A stretch of DNA of 64,000 nucleotides from Rhynchopus sp. YZ270_cl-10. Its lineage: Eukaryota > Euglenozoa > Diplonemea > Diplonemida > Diplonemidae. Positions 1 to 11,500 of the stretch are shown piece after piece; within the stretch, counting starts at the first letter, position 1, and each line of letters opens with the position of its first letter. The notes beneath the pieces were generated by a model. The model ran no database searches. It saw only the letters and a program-made list of their open reading frames with translations, and was not told the DNA's origin. The position numbers were made by a program, and so were the translations under genes. The stretch spans positions 186,001 through 250,000 of the forward strand of contig OZ037861.1 of NCBI GenBank assembly GCA_964035575.1, written 5' to 3'.

Positions 1-976
1 CAGCCACACAGGTGGTCAAAAAGCCAAAAAATAGATGTCCATTTTGAGACACTTTTGGTACCAACTTTTCCTTAGGGATTTTAACTTTTGTGTTAGCAAA
101 AAAAGCAAAAAAGTTTGGTTGCTCTACGGTCAACCTGGAAATCTACTAACGTAGAGGTCATGGCTAGGAGTGTGGCAGCCACACGTGGCAGCGTGGCTGC
201 CACGTGGCTGCCACGTGGCAGCCACACAGGTGGTCAAAAAGCCAAAAAATAGATGTCCATTTTGAGACACTTTTGGTACCAACTTTTCCTTAGGGATTTT
301 AACTTTTGTGTTAGCAAAAAAAGCAAAAAAGTTTGGTTGCTCTACGGTCAACCTGGAAATCTACTAACGTAGAGGTCATGGCTAGGAGTGTGGCAGCCAC
401 ACGTGGCAGCGTGGCTGCCACGTGGCTGCCACGTGGCAGCCACACAGGTGGTCAAAAAGCCAAAAAATAGATGTCCATTTTGAGACACTTTTGGTACCAA
501 CTTTTCCTTAGGGATTTTAACTTTTGTGTTAGCAAAAAAAGCAAAAAAGTTTGGTTGCTCTACGGTCAACCTGGAAATCTACTAACGTAGAGGTCATGGC
601 TAGGAGTGTGGCAGCCACACGTGGCAGCGTGGCTGCCACGTGGCTGCCACGTGGCAGCCACACAGGTGGTCAAAAAGCCAAAAAATAGATGTCCATTTTG
701 AGACACTTTTGGTACCAACTTTTCCTTAGGGATTTTAACTTTTGTGTTAGCAAAAAAAGCAAAAAAGTTTGGTTGCTCTACGGTCAACCTGGAAATCTAC
801 TAACGTAGAGGTCATGGCTAGGAGTGTGGCAGCCACACGTGGCAGCGTGGCTGCCACGTGGCTGCCACGTGGCAGCCACACAGGTGGTCAAAAAGCCAAA
901 AAATAGATGTCCATTTTGAGACACTTTTGGTACCAACTTTTCCTTAGGGATTTTAACTTTTGTGGCGCTTCGCGCC
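1..976. repeat. 218-bp satellite array, left block (about 4.4 copies)
   Basis: Head-to-tail 218-bp monomers, essentially identical by eye. Each monomer has a CACGTG/GTGGCAGCCAC-rich segment, then an AT-rich segment with ATAGATGTCCATTTTGAGAC, GGTACCAACTTTTCC and TTAGGGATTTTAAC. The array enters from the left edge, so its true length is unknown. It ends where the TTTTAACTTTTGTG segment runs into the GC hairpin at 964. The 73-residue open frame on the minus strand of each monomer is a by-product of repetition: the period is not a multiple of three and nothing suggests selection on a protein. Confidence 0.97.
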
Positions 977-1049
977 TAAGGGCTTCGCCCTTCGGCGCGA
1001 AGCGCCACAAAAGTTAAAATCCCTAAGGAAAAGTTGGTACCAAAAGTGT
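921..1049. repeat. 129-bp near-perfect palindrome capping the 218-bp satellite
   Basis: Two 56-bp arms (921-976 and 994-1049) are exact reverse complements. Each arm is the AT-rich end of the satellite monomer followed by GGCGCTTCGCGCC. The 17-bp centre itself folds (GGGCTTCGCCC). This would make a long hairpin or cruciform at the array edge. An identical copy lies at 17078-17206. Confidence 0.95.
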
Positions 1050-2473
1050 CCATTCTTTTGCGAGGAGTGGAGGACTTCTGAAATCCTGCCACTGTCAAAA
1101 GAGAGAGTAGGAAGTATTTAGTGTGGTTTCTGTGGTGTAGTGTAAAAAAATGGGTAGGGTTTAGGGAGGAGAACAGGGGTTGATGTATGAAATGAAAAGT
1201 TCAAAAATAATCTTTGTTTTGTATACTCACATATTGTCTGTAGTGATCGTGTGGGCTACGAAGGACTTCATTTCTGAAGAAATAAATGAAAAATATAATA
1301 AAGAATACGACAGACTTTATTTTTCAAAGAGGAGTAGCGAATACAACGAACTTCATTCTTGAAAAATAAGGACTCGATTACGACGGACTTCATTATGAAC
1401 AATGAAACCTCTATTACGACGGGCTTCATTCTGAATGATAAAACCTCGGTTACGACGGACTTCATTAATCGCGGAATTCGATTTTCCCTTACGATCCTTA
1501 TTTTTTTTTTTTTTGGCCCTTTTTTCCTAGTTCTGGACCAATCTCTCAAATAAAGCCAGAATTTTCGACTTTTGAGCCTTTTTAAGCAATTTCCCTGCGT
1601 ATCTCTGCAGGGAATAATCAAAAAAACGCAATTTTACCTTAGAAAAAGCGAAATTTTCGGAAAGACAAAAAAATTGAAAAATTTGAAAATTGCGAAATTC
1701 GGTTTTCCCTTACGATCCTTATTTTTTTTTTTGGCCCTTTTTTCCTAGTTCTGGCCCAATCTTTCAAATAAAGCCAGAATTTTCAACTTTTGAGCCTTTT
1801 TAAGCAATTTCCCTGCATTTTTCTGCAAAAAATCATCAAAATAACTCAATTTTGCCTTTGCGAAAATTGAAATTTTCGAGACAAAAATTTCAAAAATTTC
1901 ACAGTCATAAAAACGCTCAGGAAAAAATCGGAGTCCGTTTTTTGGGCAGAGAAGTGCGTTTTAGGTGCCCACAGGTGGTCAAAACATCAAAATTTTGCGT
2001 TTTTTTTGCACTTTTGGACACCCAAGGATCCACTATCAGGGGTAGCCTGAGATTTCCCTTTGCGAAAAAAAAAATTTTTTTTTTTCGAAAAATTTTTTTT
2101 TCGACAACTACTTTCTGAGGTACCAGTTAAGGGCGGAAACTCAAAACCGCGTTTTAGATGACCACAGATGCTCAAAAGTGCCCGATTTTGCTTTTAATGA
2201 GCTCAAATCGTCAAAATAGGGTGCTCACAAAAAAATTTTTCAGAGTTCAGTTAGCACAGAAATCGCCGCTCCCACATGTGGCAGACGTGGCAGGTGTGGC
2301 AGCCACGTCTGCCACACCGTGGCGGTCGTGGCTGCCACGACCGCCACGGTGTGGCAGGGGTACCGCCACGTTGACCAGGAGAAAGCGTGGCAAGCGTGGC
2401 TGCCACGCGACCGCCACGCCCCTGCCACACCTCGACGTCACCGCCACACGTGGCAGCCACGCTCCGAGCCATG
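1050..2473. repeat. Module X, copy 1 (flank of the 218-bp array)
   Basis: Duplicated almost base for base at 17207-18775. In order it holds: a TTTAGGG-containing unique part; a 36-bp tandem repeat around ACGACGGACTTCATT (few copies here); two diverged ~221-bp monomers, each with TTCCCTTACGATCCTT and AATAAAGCCAGAATTTTC (1470-1690, 1691-1860); A-tract/T-tract blocks near 2065-2105; and a palindrome-rich CCACG/CGTGG cluster (2270-2470). Short open frames in it (for example 1359-1553) are carried by the 36-bp repeat and look non-coding. Confidence 0.9.
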
Positions 2474-4320
2474 CCTGACGTTGGTCTCCTGCTTGCTTGA
2501 GAGGCCGGGGAATCACTTTGGAGTCAAACAACTCGTACGCGAGGATACCTCCCCTAAAACTGGAAAATACAAATGGAGTGGTGCGCGCAGTAATGTAAGC
2601 GGTGTCGTGGCGTGCTTAGCCAAAGGTATACGCTTAAAAGTCACTCAAAAAAAAAAAAAAAAAAGGGAATATGCATTGTGTAAGTATAACTAGTGTGTAT
2701 TTATATGGGGCGGTGTGGAAAGTGAAACGTAAGGCAGCAAATAGGGTACACACAGCTCGCCCCCATCACACGCTTTCCCCCTTTCATATCCCAAGATAGC
2801 ACCCAGGGCGCAATCGATTTTAACATCGACAAAATGCAGTGACTGGTGTGTTTGTGTGTCTTTAGGGGCGAGGGGGCGGGCAGAGTGAGAGGCAGGCATC
2901 TGTGGCAGTCGCAAACCCCCACCAGGAGCCCTGATCTCTTAGGTAGGTTTGTGTTGTGGCGGCGTACACGATTTGCCCTTGTTGGGGTGTTGGTGGCGTT
3001 CTTTTGGGGCATGTGGCTCGTGTTATTACCTATGAGACTCGGACACCCAGCAGAGGCGCAACTTCCACTTCAGGTACCCATCGCTCTCCCCACCCCTCCT
3101 CCCCTTGTCGTCGCATTTGCCTGTGCCGCAATCGGGTGTGCTTAGGGTACTACATCGGGCCACGGGCAGGGGCTGAGTCTGGGGGTTGTCGTGGCAGAAA
3201 AAAAAAAAAAAAAAAAAACTAGTGAGTAGGGCACGAGTAGTACGTTCCCACATTGCGTAACGTATCTTACTTGCATATGGGGATAAGGGGGGTTAAATGG
3301 TAGTACAGGTGGCTCGCATCGGGGGTGTCGCTACGCACCCGTCTACTTTACAGTGACTGCTGCCGAAAATAAAAAGGTGGGAGGTTACAGGGGCGCGGTA
3401 CCCACTGGCGCCTCCCCGCAAGGTGTTGATAGCGACAGGTTGTTTCAGTTTGCAATTGCGAAAAAAAAATATTTTAAAATAAAACATTTTTTTTTTAAAA
3501 TTTAAAATTTGAGTTATTAAAGTTTTGTTTTGTTACAAATAGTAGAAGTGTGTGTCACTACCCGTGGGGGGGAAGTTTGGGGCTACTGCGGTTGACATAG
3601 TGTCCCATAAGATTGTGCTGTTGTTTTCGCTAGTAGCGTACCTGGTGGAGCATGCAAGGTGGCCTAGTAGACTCCTACGCAGCTTCACCGGCACGTGTGT
3701 ATTGTGTAAAGGGGGAAGGGTGAGGTGGGGGTATTAAATAGGGGAGTTGGGGAATTTGGGATTTTGGTGGGCGGGAAGAACGTCCGTATGGTAAGACGCG
3801 CCGCACGCCTCTTTGGGCACATGTAGTGTTTGTGTGTGCTTTCCGGTGATCAATTGTTTTGGCTTTGTGTTTCATGTCGTGGTCAGAGAAGGGCGTACCT
3901 TATGACCCAAAGAGAAAGTAAACGTGTGTTGTGTGTCATCATGTCCGGGTGGCCGCATCAACGGTTTCTGGAAAGATCTACCGTAGTAGTCGCCGTCAAC
4001 CTGCCCGTCTCCAGAAGTTTGTCCACATGCACCAGGTAGACACATGCAGTTTCCAAAGGTGAGCCTAGGGTCTTTTTGCACTGACTTTGGGGCCACAATA
4101 CATTGCCTCACCCTAAGTCAGCGGGACGTTGCGCTACGGAGGGGTGTCCATGTCCAATCCTTGAGAATGCATCCACGGGCGGTCAAGAAAGGTTCTGAAG
4201 TCCCCCCATACCTTCCCAGCCAAAGCCTTCGGGCGGTCAAAGAACTCCTTCCCCTTTCCCCATACCTACTAGGATACATTCGCTCACGACTTAGCAGTTT
4301 AAGGTCATACTCAGGACGTT
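2474..4320. other. Low-copy spacer without a recognisable gene
   Basis: Not duplicated elsewhere in the window except its last ~170 bp. It contains two A18-A22 runs (2648-2665, 3200-3220), each followed shortly by ACTAGTG, and GT/GGGG-rich stretches. No open frame has convincing composition. The end (about 4150-4320, with CGGGCGGTC, CATACCTACTAGGA and GGTCATACTCAGGAC) resembles 36390-36600, which also leads into a CAACG-type tandem array. Confidence 0.55.
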
Positions 4321-4620
4321 ACGATCTGTATGCAACGAACGCAACGCATGCAACGCAACGCAACCGATGTGTACGTAACGATCAGAACGCAACGAACGCA
4401 ACGCAACCGATGTGTACGTAGCGATCTGTCTGCAACGAACGCAACGCATGCAACGCAACGCAACCGATGTGTACGTAACGATCAGAACGCAACGAACGCA
4501 ACGCAACCGATGCGTACGTTACGATCTGTATGCAACGAACGCAACGCATGCAACGCAACGCAACTGATGCGTACGTTACGATCTGTATGCAACGAACGCA
4601 ACGCAACCAACGCAACGAGT
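4321..4620 (-). repeat. 57-bp CAACG array (short block)
   Basis: Tandem units of CAACGCAACGCATGCAACG plus CCGATGTGTACGTAACGATC-like segments. The basic unit is ~57 bp, with shortened units. It is the reverse complement of the array at 19856-21040. Because 57 is a multiple of three, long open frames appear on both strands; they are not genes. Confidence 0.9.
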
Positions 4621-4980
4621 GGTTACAAACCCCCACGCATGGTTCTCACAGCGTGCTGGCACGTTTCCCAAGCCGCAAACCCGGTTACCCGCCTGAAAAA
4701 CCGGGTTTCTGGCCAAAACGCCTGTTTTGCCTGTAGAACCCTGTAGAAGCCTTAAGAAACACGTGTAAAAAAGGGGTACTCGCGACACCCTGGTTTCAGG
4801 GTCTGTCAGGGTTTGGAGGTCTTTGCTTCAGAGAAAGTCTCCTAAAAACCTCCTATCTTCCCGAGAATCCACTTTTTTGACCTCTTTGGACGTTTAGAGA
4901 CCTGAAAAAAAATGGCCGAAACCCACCCTGGGGGGGGGGTGGGGTGGGAGGGTGGGGTGGTGAAGCAATTTAGTTTTTTT
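4621..4980 (-). mobile_element. Element Y fragment (CCTTAACACT family)
   Basis: Shares the sequence running from the GTGGTTACAAACCCCCACGC junction through AAAACCGGG, CACGTGTAAAAAAGGGG and TTTCAGGGTCTGTCAGGG to ATGGCCGAAACCCACCC with copies at 21643-22376, 23954-25168, 26612-26930 and 33799-34683. Here it lies between two CAACG arrays and its own terminal palindrome is missing. Confidence 0.75.
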
Positions 4981-5529
4981 TGGCAATCCTTAACACTCCT
5001 GGCTGGTGTGGTTGATAAACGCAACCGAACACAACGAAACGGATCCTCTCTATACGTTACGATCCGTATGCAACCAACGCATGCAACGCAACGCAACCTA
5101 TGTGTACGTAACGATCAGAACGCAACCAACGCAACGTAACGGATGCAACACAACCAACGCAACCTATGCGTACGTTGCGATCTGTATATATCGATCTCAA
5201 CATAAACGCGTACAACGCACCGTAACCGATGTGTACGTAACGATCTGTATGTAACGAACGCAACGTAACGGATGCAACGCATCCAACGCAACGCAACCGA
5301 TGTGTACGTAGCGATCGGAACGCAACGAACGTAACCAACCAAACACAACCAACGCAACGCATGCAACTCAACGCAACCGCTCCGTACGTTGCGCTCTGTA
5401 CGTAACGATCTCTACACAACGAACGCAACGCATGCAACACAACGTAACCGGTGTGTACGTAGCTATGTGTACGCAACGAAGGCAACGCAACCAACGCAAC
5501 GAGTGGTTACAAACCCCCACGCATGGTTC
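4981..5529 (-). repeat. Element Y end plus degenerate CAACG array
   Basis: Begins with the element Y terminus GGCAATCCTTAACACT, followed by CTGGCTGGTGTGGTTGAT. It then runs through more degenerate CAACG repeats with GTACGTAACGATC motifs to GTGGTTACAAACCCCCACGC, and breaks off directly into the 218-bp satellite at ~5530 inside the monomer (TTTTGGTACC). Confidence 0.75.
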
Positions 5530-8500
5530 TTTTGGTACCAACTTTTCCTTAGGGATTTTAACTTTTGTGTTAGCAAAAAAAGCAAAAAAGTTTGGTTGCT
5601 CTACGGTCAACCTGGAAATCTACTAACGTAGAGGTCATGGCTAGGAGTGTGGCAGCCACACGTGGCAGCGTGGCTGCCACGTGGCTGCCACGTGGCAGCC
5701 ACACAGGTGGTCAAAAAGCCAAAAAATAGATGTCCATTTTGAGACACTTTTGGTACCAACTTTTCCTTAGGGATTTTAACTTTTGTGTTAGCAAAAAAAG
5801 CAAAAAAGTTTGGTTGCTCTACGGTCAACCTGGAAATCTACTAACGTAGAGGTCATGGCTAGGAGTGTGGCAGCCACACGTGGCAGCGTGGCTGCCACAC
5901 GTGGCAGCGTGGCTGCCACGTGGCTGCCACGTGGCAGCCACACAGGTGGTCAAAAAGCCAAAAAATAGATGTCCATTTTGAGACACTTTTGGTACCAACT
6001 TTTCCTTAGGGATTTTAACTTTTGTGTTAGCAAAAAAAGCAAAAAAGTTTGGTTGCTCTACGGTCAACCTGGAAATCTACTAACGTAGAGGTCATGGCTA
6101 GGAGTGTGGCAGCCACACGTGGCAGCGTGGCTGCCACGTGGCTGCCACGTGGCAGCCACACAGGTGGTCAAAAAGCCAAAAAATAGATGTCCATTTTGAG
6201 ACACTTTTGGTACCAACTTTTCCTTAGGGATTTTAACTTTTGTGTTAGCAAAAAAAGCAAAAAAGTTTGGTTGCTCTACGGTCAACCTGGAAATCTACTA
6301 ACGTAGAGGTCATGGCTAGGAGTGTGGCAGCCACACGTGGCAGCGTGGCTGCCACGTGGCTGCCACGTGGCAGCCACACAGGTGGTCAAAAAGCCAAAAA
6401 ATAGATGTCCATTTTGAGACACTTTTGGTACCAACTTTTCCTTAGGGATTTTAACTTTTGTGTTAGCAAAAAAAGCAAAAAAGTTTGGTTGCTCTACGGT
6501 CAACCTGGAAATCTACTAACGTAGAGGTCATGGCTAGGAGTGTGGCAGCCACACGTGGCAGCGTGGCTGCCACGTGGCTGCCACGTGGCAGCCACACAGG
6601 TGGTCAAAAAGCCAAAAAATAGATGTCCATTTTGAGACACTTTTGGTACCAACTTTTCCTTAGGGATTTTAACTTTTGTGTTAGCAAAAAAAGCAAAAAA
6701 GTTTGGTTGCTCTACGGTCAACCTGGAAATCTACTAACGTAGAGGTCATGGCTAGGAGTGTGGCAGCCACACGTGGCAGCGTGGCTGCCACGTGGCTGCC
6801 ACGTGGCAGCCACACAGGTGGTCAAAAAGCCAAAAAATAGATGTCCATTTTGAGACACTTTTGGTACCAACTTTTCCTTAGGGATTTTAACTTTTGTGTT
6901 AGCAAAAAAAGCAAAAAAGTTTGGTTGCTCTACGGTCAACCTGGAAATCTACTAACGTAGAGGTCATGGCTAGGAGTGTGGCAGCCACACGTGGCAGCGT
7001 GGCTGCCACGTGGCTGCCACGTGGCAGCCACACAGGTGGTCAAAAAGCCAAAAAATAGATGTCCATTTTGAGACACTTTTGGTACCAACTTTTCCTTAGG
7101 GATTTTAACTTTTGTGTTAGCAAAAAAAGCAAAAAAGTTTGGTTGCTCTACGGTCAACCTGGAAATCTACTAACGTAGAGGTCATGGCTAGGAGTGTGGC
7201 AGCCACACGTGGCAGCGTGGCTGCCACGTGGCTGCCACGTGGCAGCCACACAGGTGGTCAAAAAGCCAAAAAATAGATGTCCATTTTGAGACACTTTTGG
7301 TACCAACTTTTCCTTAGGGATTTTAACTTTTGTGTTAGCAAAAAAAGCAAAAAAGTTTGGTTGCTCTACGGTCAACCTGGAAATCTACTAACGTAGAGGT
7401 CATGGCTAGGAGTGTGGCAGCCACACGTGGCAGCGTGGCTGCCACGTGGCTGCCACGTGGCAGCCACACAGGTGGTCAAAAAGCCAAAAAATAGATGTCC
7501 ATTTTGAGACACTTTTGGTACCAACTTTTCCTTAGGGATTTTAACTTTTGTGTTAGCAAAAAAAGCAAAAAAGTTTGGTTGCTCTACGGTCAACCTGGAA
7601 ATCTACTAACGTAGAGGTCATGGCTAGGAGTGTGGCAGCCACACGTGGCAGCGTGGCTGCCACGTGGCTGCCACGTGGCAGCCACACAGGTGGTCAAAAA
7701 GCCAAAAAATAGATGTCCATTTTGAGACACTTTTGGTACCAACTTTTCCTTAGGGATTTTAACTTTTGTGTTAGCAAAAAAAGCAAAAAAGTTTGGTTGC
7801 TCTACGGTCAACCTGGAAATCTACTAACGTAGAGGTCATGGCTAGGAGTGTGGCAGCCACACGTGGCAGCGTGGCTGCCACGTGGCTGCCACGTGGCAGC
7901 CACACAGGTGGTCAAAAAGCCAAAAAATAGATGTCCATTTTGAGACACTTTTGGTACCAACTTTTCCTTAGGGATTTTAACTTTTGTGTTAGCAAAAAAA
8001 GCAAAAAAGTTTGGTTGCTCTACGGTCAACCTGGAAATCTACTAACGTAGAGGTCATGGCTAGGAGTGTGGCAGCCACACGTGGCAGCGTGGCTGCCACG
8101 TGGCTGCCACGTGGCAGCCACACAGGTGGTCAAAAAGCCAAAAAATAGATGTCCATTTTGAGACACTTTTGGTACCAACTTTTCCTTAGGGATTTTAACT
8201 TTTGTGTTAGCAAAAAAAGCAAAAAAGTTTGGTTGCTCTACGGTCAACCTGGAAATCTACTAACGTAGAGGTCATGGCTAGGAGTGTGGCAGCCACACGT
8301 GGCAGCGTGGCTGCCACGTGGCTGCCACGTGGCAGCCACACAGGTGGTCAAAAAGCCAAAAAATAGATGTCCATTTTGAGACACTTTTGGTACCAACTTT
8401 TCCTTAGGGATTTTAACTTTTGTGTTAGCAAAAAAAGCAAAAAAGTTTGGTTGCTCTACGGTCAACCTGGAAATCTACTAACGTAGAGGTCATGGCTAGG

Positions 8501-11500
8501 AGTGTGGCAGCCACACGTGGCAGCGTGGCTGCCACGTGGCTGCCACGTGGCAGCCACACAGGTGGTCAAAAAGCCAAAAAATAGATGTCCATTTTGAGAC
8601 ACTTTTGGTACCAACTTTTCCTTAGGGATTTTAACTTTTGTGTTAGCAAAAAAAGCAAAAAAGTTTGGTTGCTCTACGGTCAACCTGGAAATCTACTAAC
8701 GTAGAGGTCATGGCTAGGAGTGTGGCAGCCACACGTGGCAGCGTGGCTGCCACGTGGCTGCCACGTGGCAGCCACACAGGTGGTCAAAAAGCCAAAAAAT
8801 AGATGTCCATTTTGAGACACTTTTGGTACCAACTTTTCCTTAGGGATTTTAACTTTTGTGTTAGCAAAAAAAGCAAAAAAGTTTGGTTGCTCTACGGTCA
8901 ACCTGGAAATCTACTAACGTAGAGGTCATGGCTAGGAGTGTGGCAGCCACACGTGGCAGCGTGGCTGCCACGTGGCTGCCACGTGGCAGCCACACAGGTG
9001 GTCAAAAAGCCAAAAAATAGATGTCCATTTTGAGACACTTTTGGTACCAACTTTTCCTTAGGGATTTTAACTTTTGTGTTAGCAAAAAAAGCAAAAAAGT
9101 TTGGTTGCTCTACGGTCAACCTGGAAATCTACTAACGTAGAGGTCATGGCTAGGAGTGTGGCAGCCACACGTGGCAGCGTGGCTGCCACGTGGCTGCCAC
9201 GTGGCAGCCACACAGGTGGTCAAAAAGCCAAAAAATAGATGTCCATTTTGAGACACTTTTGGTACCAACTTTTCCTTAGGGATTTTAACTTTTGTGTTAG
9301 CAAAAAAAGCAAAAAAGTTTGGTTGCTCTACGGTCAACCTGGAAATCTACTAACGTAGAGGTCATGGCTAGGAGTGTGGCAGCCACACGTGGCAGCGTGG
9401 CTGCCACGTGGCTGCCACGTGGCAGCCACACAGGTGGTCAAAAAGCCAAAAAATAGATGTCCATTTTGAGACACTTTTGGTACCAACTTTTCCTTAGGGA
9501 TTTTAACTTTTGTGTTAGCAAAAAAAGCAAAAAAGTTTGGTTGCTCTACGGTCAACCTGGAAATCTACTAACGTAGAGGTCATGGCTAGGAGTGTGGCAG
9601 CCACACGTGGCAGCGTGGCTGCCACGTGGCTGCCACGTGGCAGCCACACAGGTGGTCAAAAAGCCAAAAAATAGATGTCCATTTTGAGACACTTTTGGTA
9701 CCAACTTTTCCTTAGGGATTTTAACTTTTGTGTTAGCAAAAAAAGCAAAAAAGTTTGGTTGCTCTACGGTCAACCTGGAAATCTACTAACGTAGAGGTCA
9801 TGGCTAGGAGTGTGGCAGCCACACGTGGCAGCGTGGCTGCCACGTGGCTGCCACGTGGCAGCCACACAGGTGGTCAAAAAGCCAAAAAATAGATGTCCAT
9901 TTTGAGACACTTTTGGTACCAACTTTTCCTTAGGGATTTTAACTTTTGTGTTAGCAAAAAAAGCAAAAAAGTTTGGTTGCTCTACGGTCAACCTGGAAAT
10001 CTACTAACGTAGAGGTCATGGCTAGGAGTGTGGCAGCCACACAGGTGGTCAAAAAGCCAAAAAATAGATGTCCATTTTGAGACACTTTTGGTACCAACTT
10101 TTCCTTAGGGATTTTAACTTTTGTGTTAGCAAAAAAAGCAAAAAAGTTTGGTTGCTCTACGGTCAACCTGGAAATCTACTAACGTAGAGGTCATGGCTAG
10201 GAGTGTGGCAGCCACACGTGGCAGCGTGGCTGCCACGTGGCTGCCACGTGGCAGCCACACAGGTGGTCAAAAAGCCAAAAAATAGATGTCCATTTTGAGA
10301 CACTTTTGGTACCAACTTTTCCTTAGGGATTTTAACTTTTGTGTTAGCAAAAAAAGCAAAAAAGTTTGGTTGCTCTACGGTCAACCTGGAAATCTACTAA
10401 CGTAGAGGTCATGGCTAGGAGTGTGGCAGCCACACGTGGCAGCGTGGCTGCCACGTGGCTGCCACGTGGCAGCCACACAGGTGGTCAAAAAGCCAAAAAA
10501 TAGATGTCCATTTTGAGACACTTTTGGTACCAACTTTTCCTTAGGGATTTTAACTTTTGTGTTAGCAAAAAAAGCAAAAAAGTTTGGTTGCTCTACGGTC
10601 AACCTGGAAATCTACTAACGTAGAGGTCATGGCTAGGAGTGTGGCAGCCACACGTGGCAGCGTGGCTGCCACGTGGCTGCCACGTGGCAGCCACACAGGT
10701 GGTCAAAAAGCCAAAAAATAGATGTCCATTTTGAGACACTTTTGGTACCAACTTTTCCTTAGGGATTTTAACTTTTGTGTTAGCAAAAAAAGCAAAAAAG
10801 TTTGGTTGCTCTACGGTCAACCTGGAAATCTACTAACGTAGAGGTCATGGCTAGGAGTGTGGCAGCCACACGTGGCAGCGTGGCTGCCACGTGGCTGCCA
10901 CGTGGCAGCCACACAGGTGGTCAAAAAGCCAAAAAATAGATGTCCATTTTGAGACACTTTTGGTACCAACTTTTCCTTAGGGATTTTAACTTTTGTGTTA
11001 GCAAAAAAAGCAAAAAAGTTTGGTTGCTCTACGGTCAACCTGGAAATCTACTAACGTAGAGGTCATGGCTAGGAGTGTGGCAGCCACACGTGGCAGCGTG
11101 GCTGCCACGTGGCTGCCACGTGGCAGCCACACAGGTGGTCAAAAAGCCAAAAAATAGATGTCCATTTTGAGACACTTTTGGTACCAACTTTTCCTTAGGG
11201 ATTTTAACTTTTGTGTTAGCAAAAAAAGCAAAAAAGTTTGGTTGCTCTACGGTCAACCTGGAAATCTACTAACGTAGAGGTCATGGCTAGGAGTGTGGCA
11301 GCCACACGTGGCAGCGTGGCTGCCACGTGGCTGCCACGTGGCAGCCACACAGGTGGTCAAAAAGCCAAAAAATAGATGTCCATTTTGAGACACTTTTGGT
11401 ACCAACTTTTCCTTAGGGATTTTAACTTTTGTGTTAGCAAAAAAAGCAAAAAAGTTTGGTTGCTCTACGGTCAACCTGGAAATCTACTAACGTAGAGGTC

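Noticed and set aside
1150-1170. Telomere-like TTTAGGG
   Set aside because: A single occurrence inside module X, repeated only because the module is duplicated; no tandem run.
4321-5520. Possible CRISPR-like array of CAACG repeats and GTACGTAACGATC spacers
   Set aside because: The 'spacers' are themselves repeated and the organism is eukaryotic; it is an ordinary degenerate tandem repeat.
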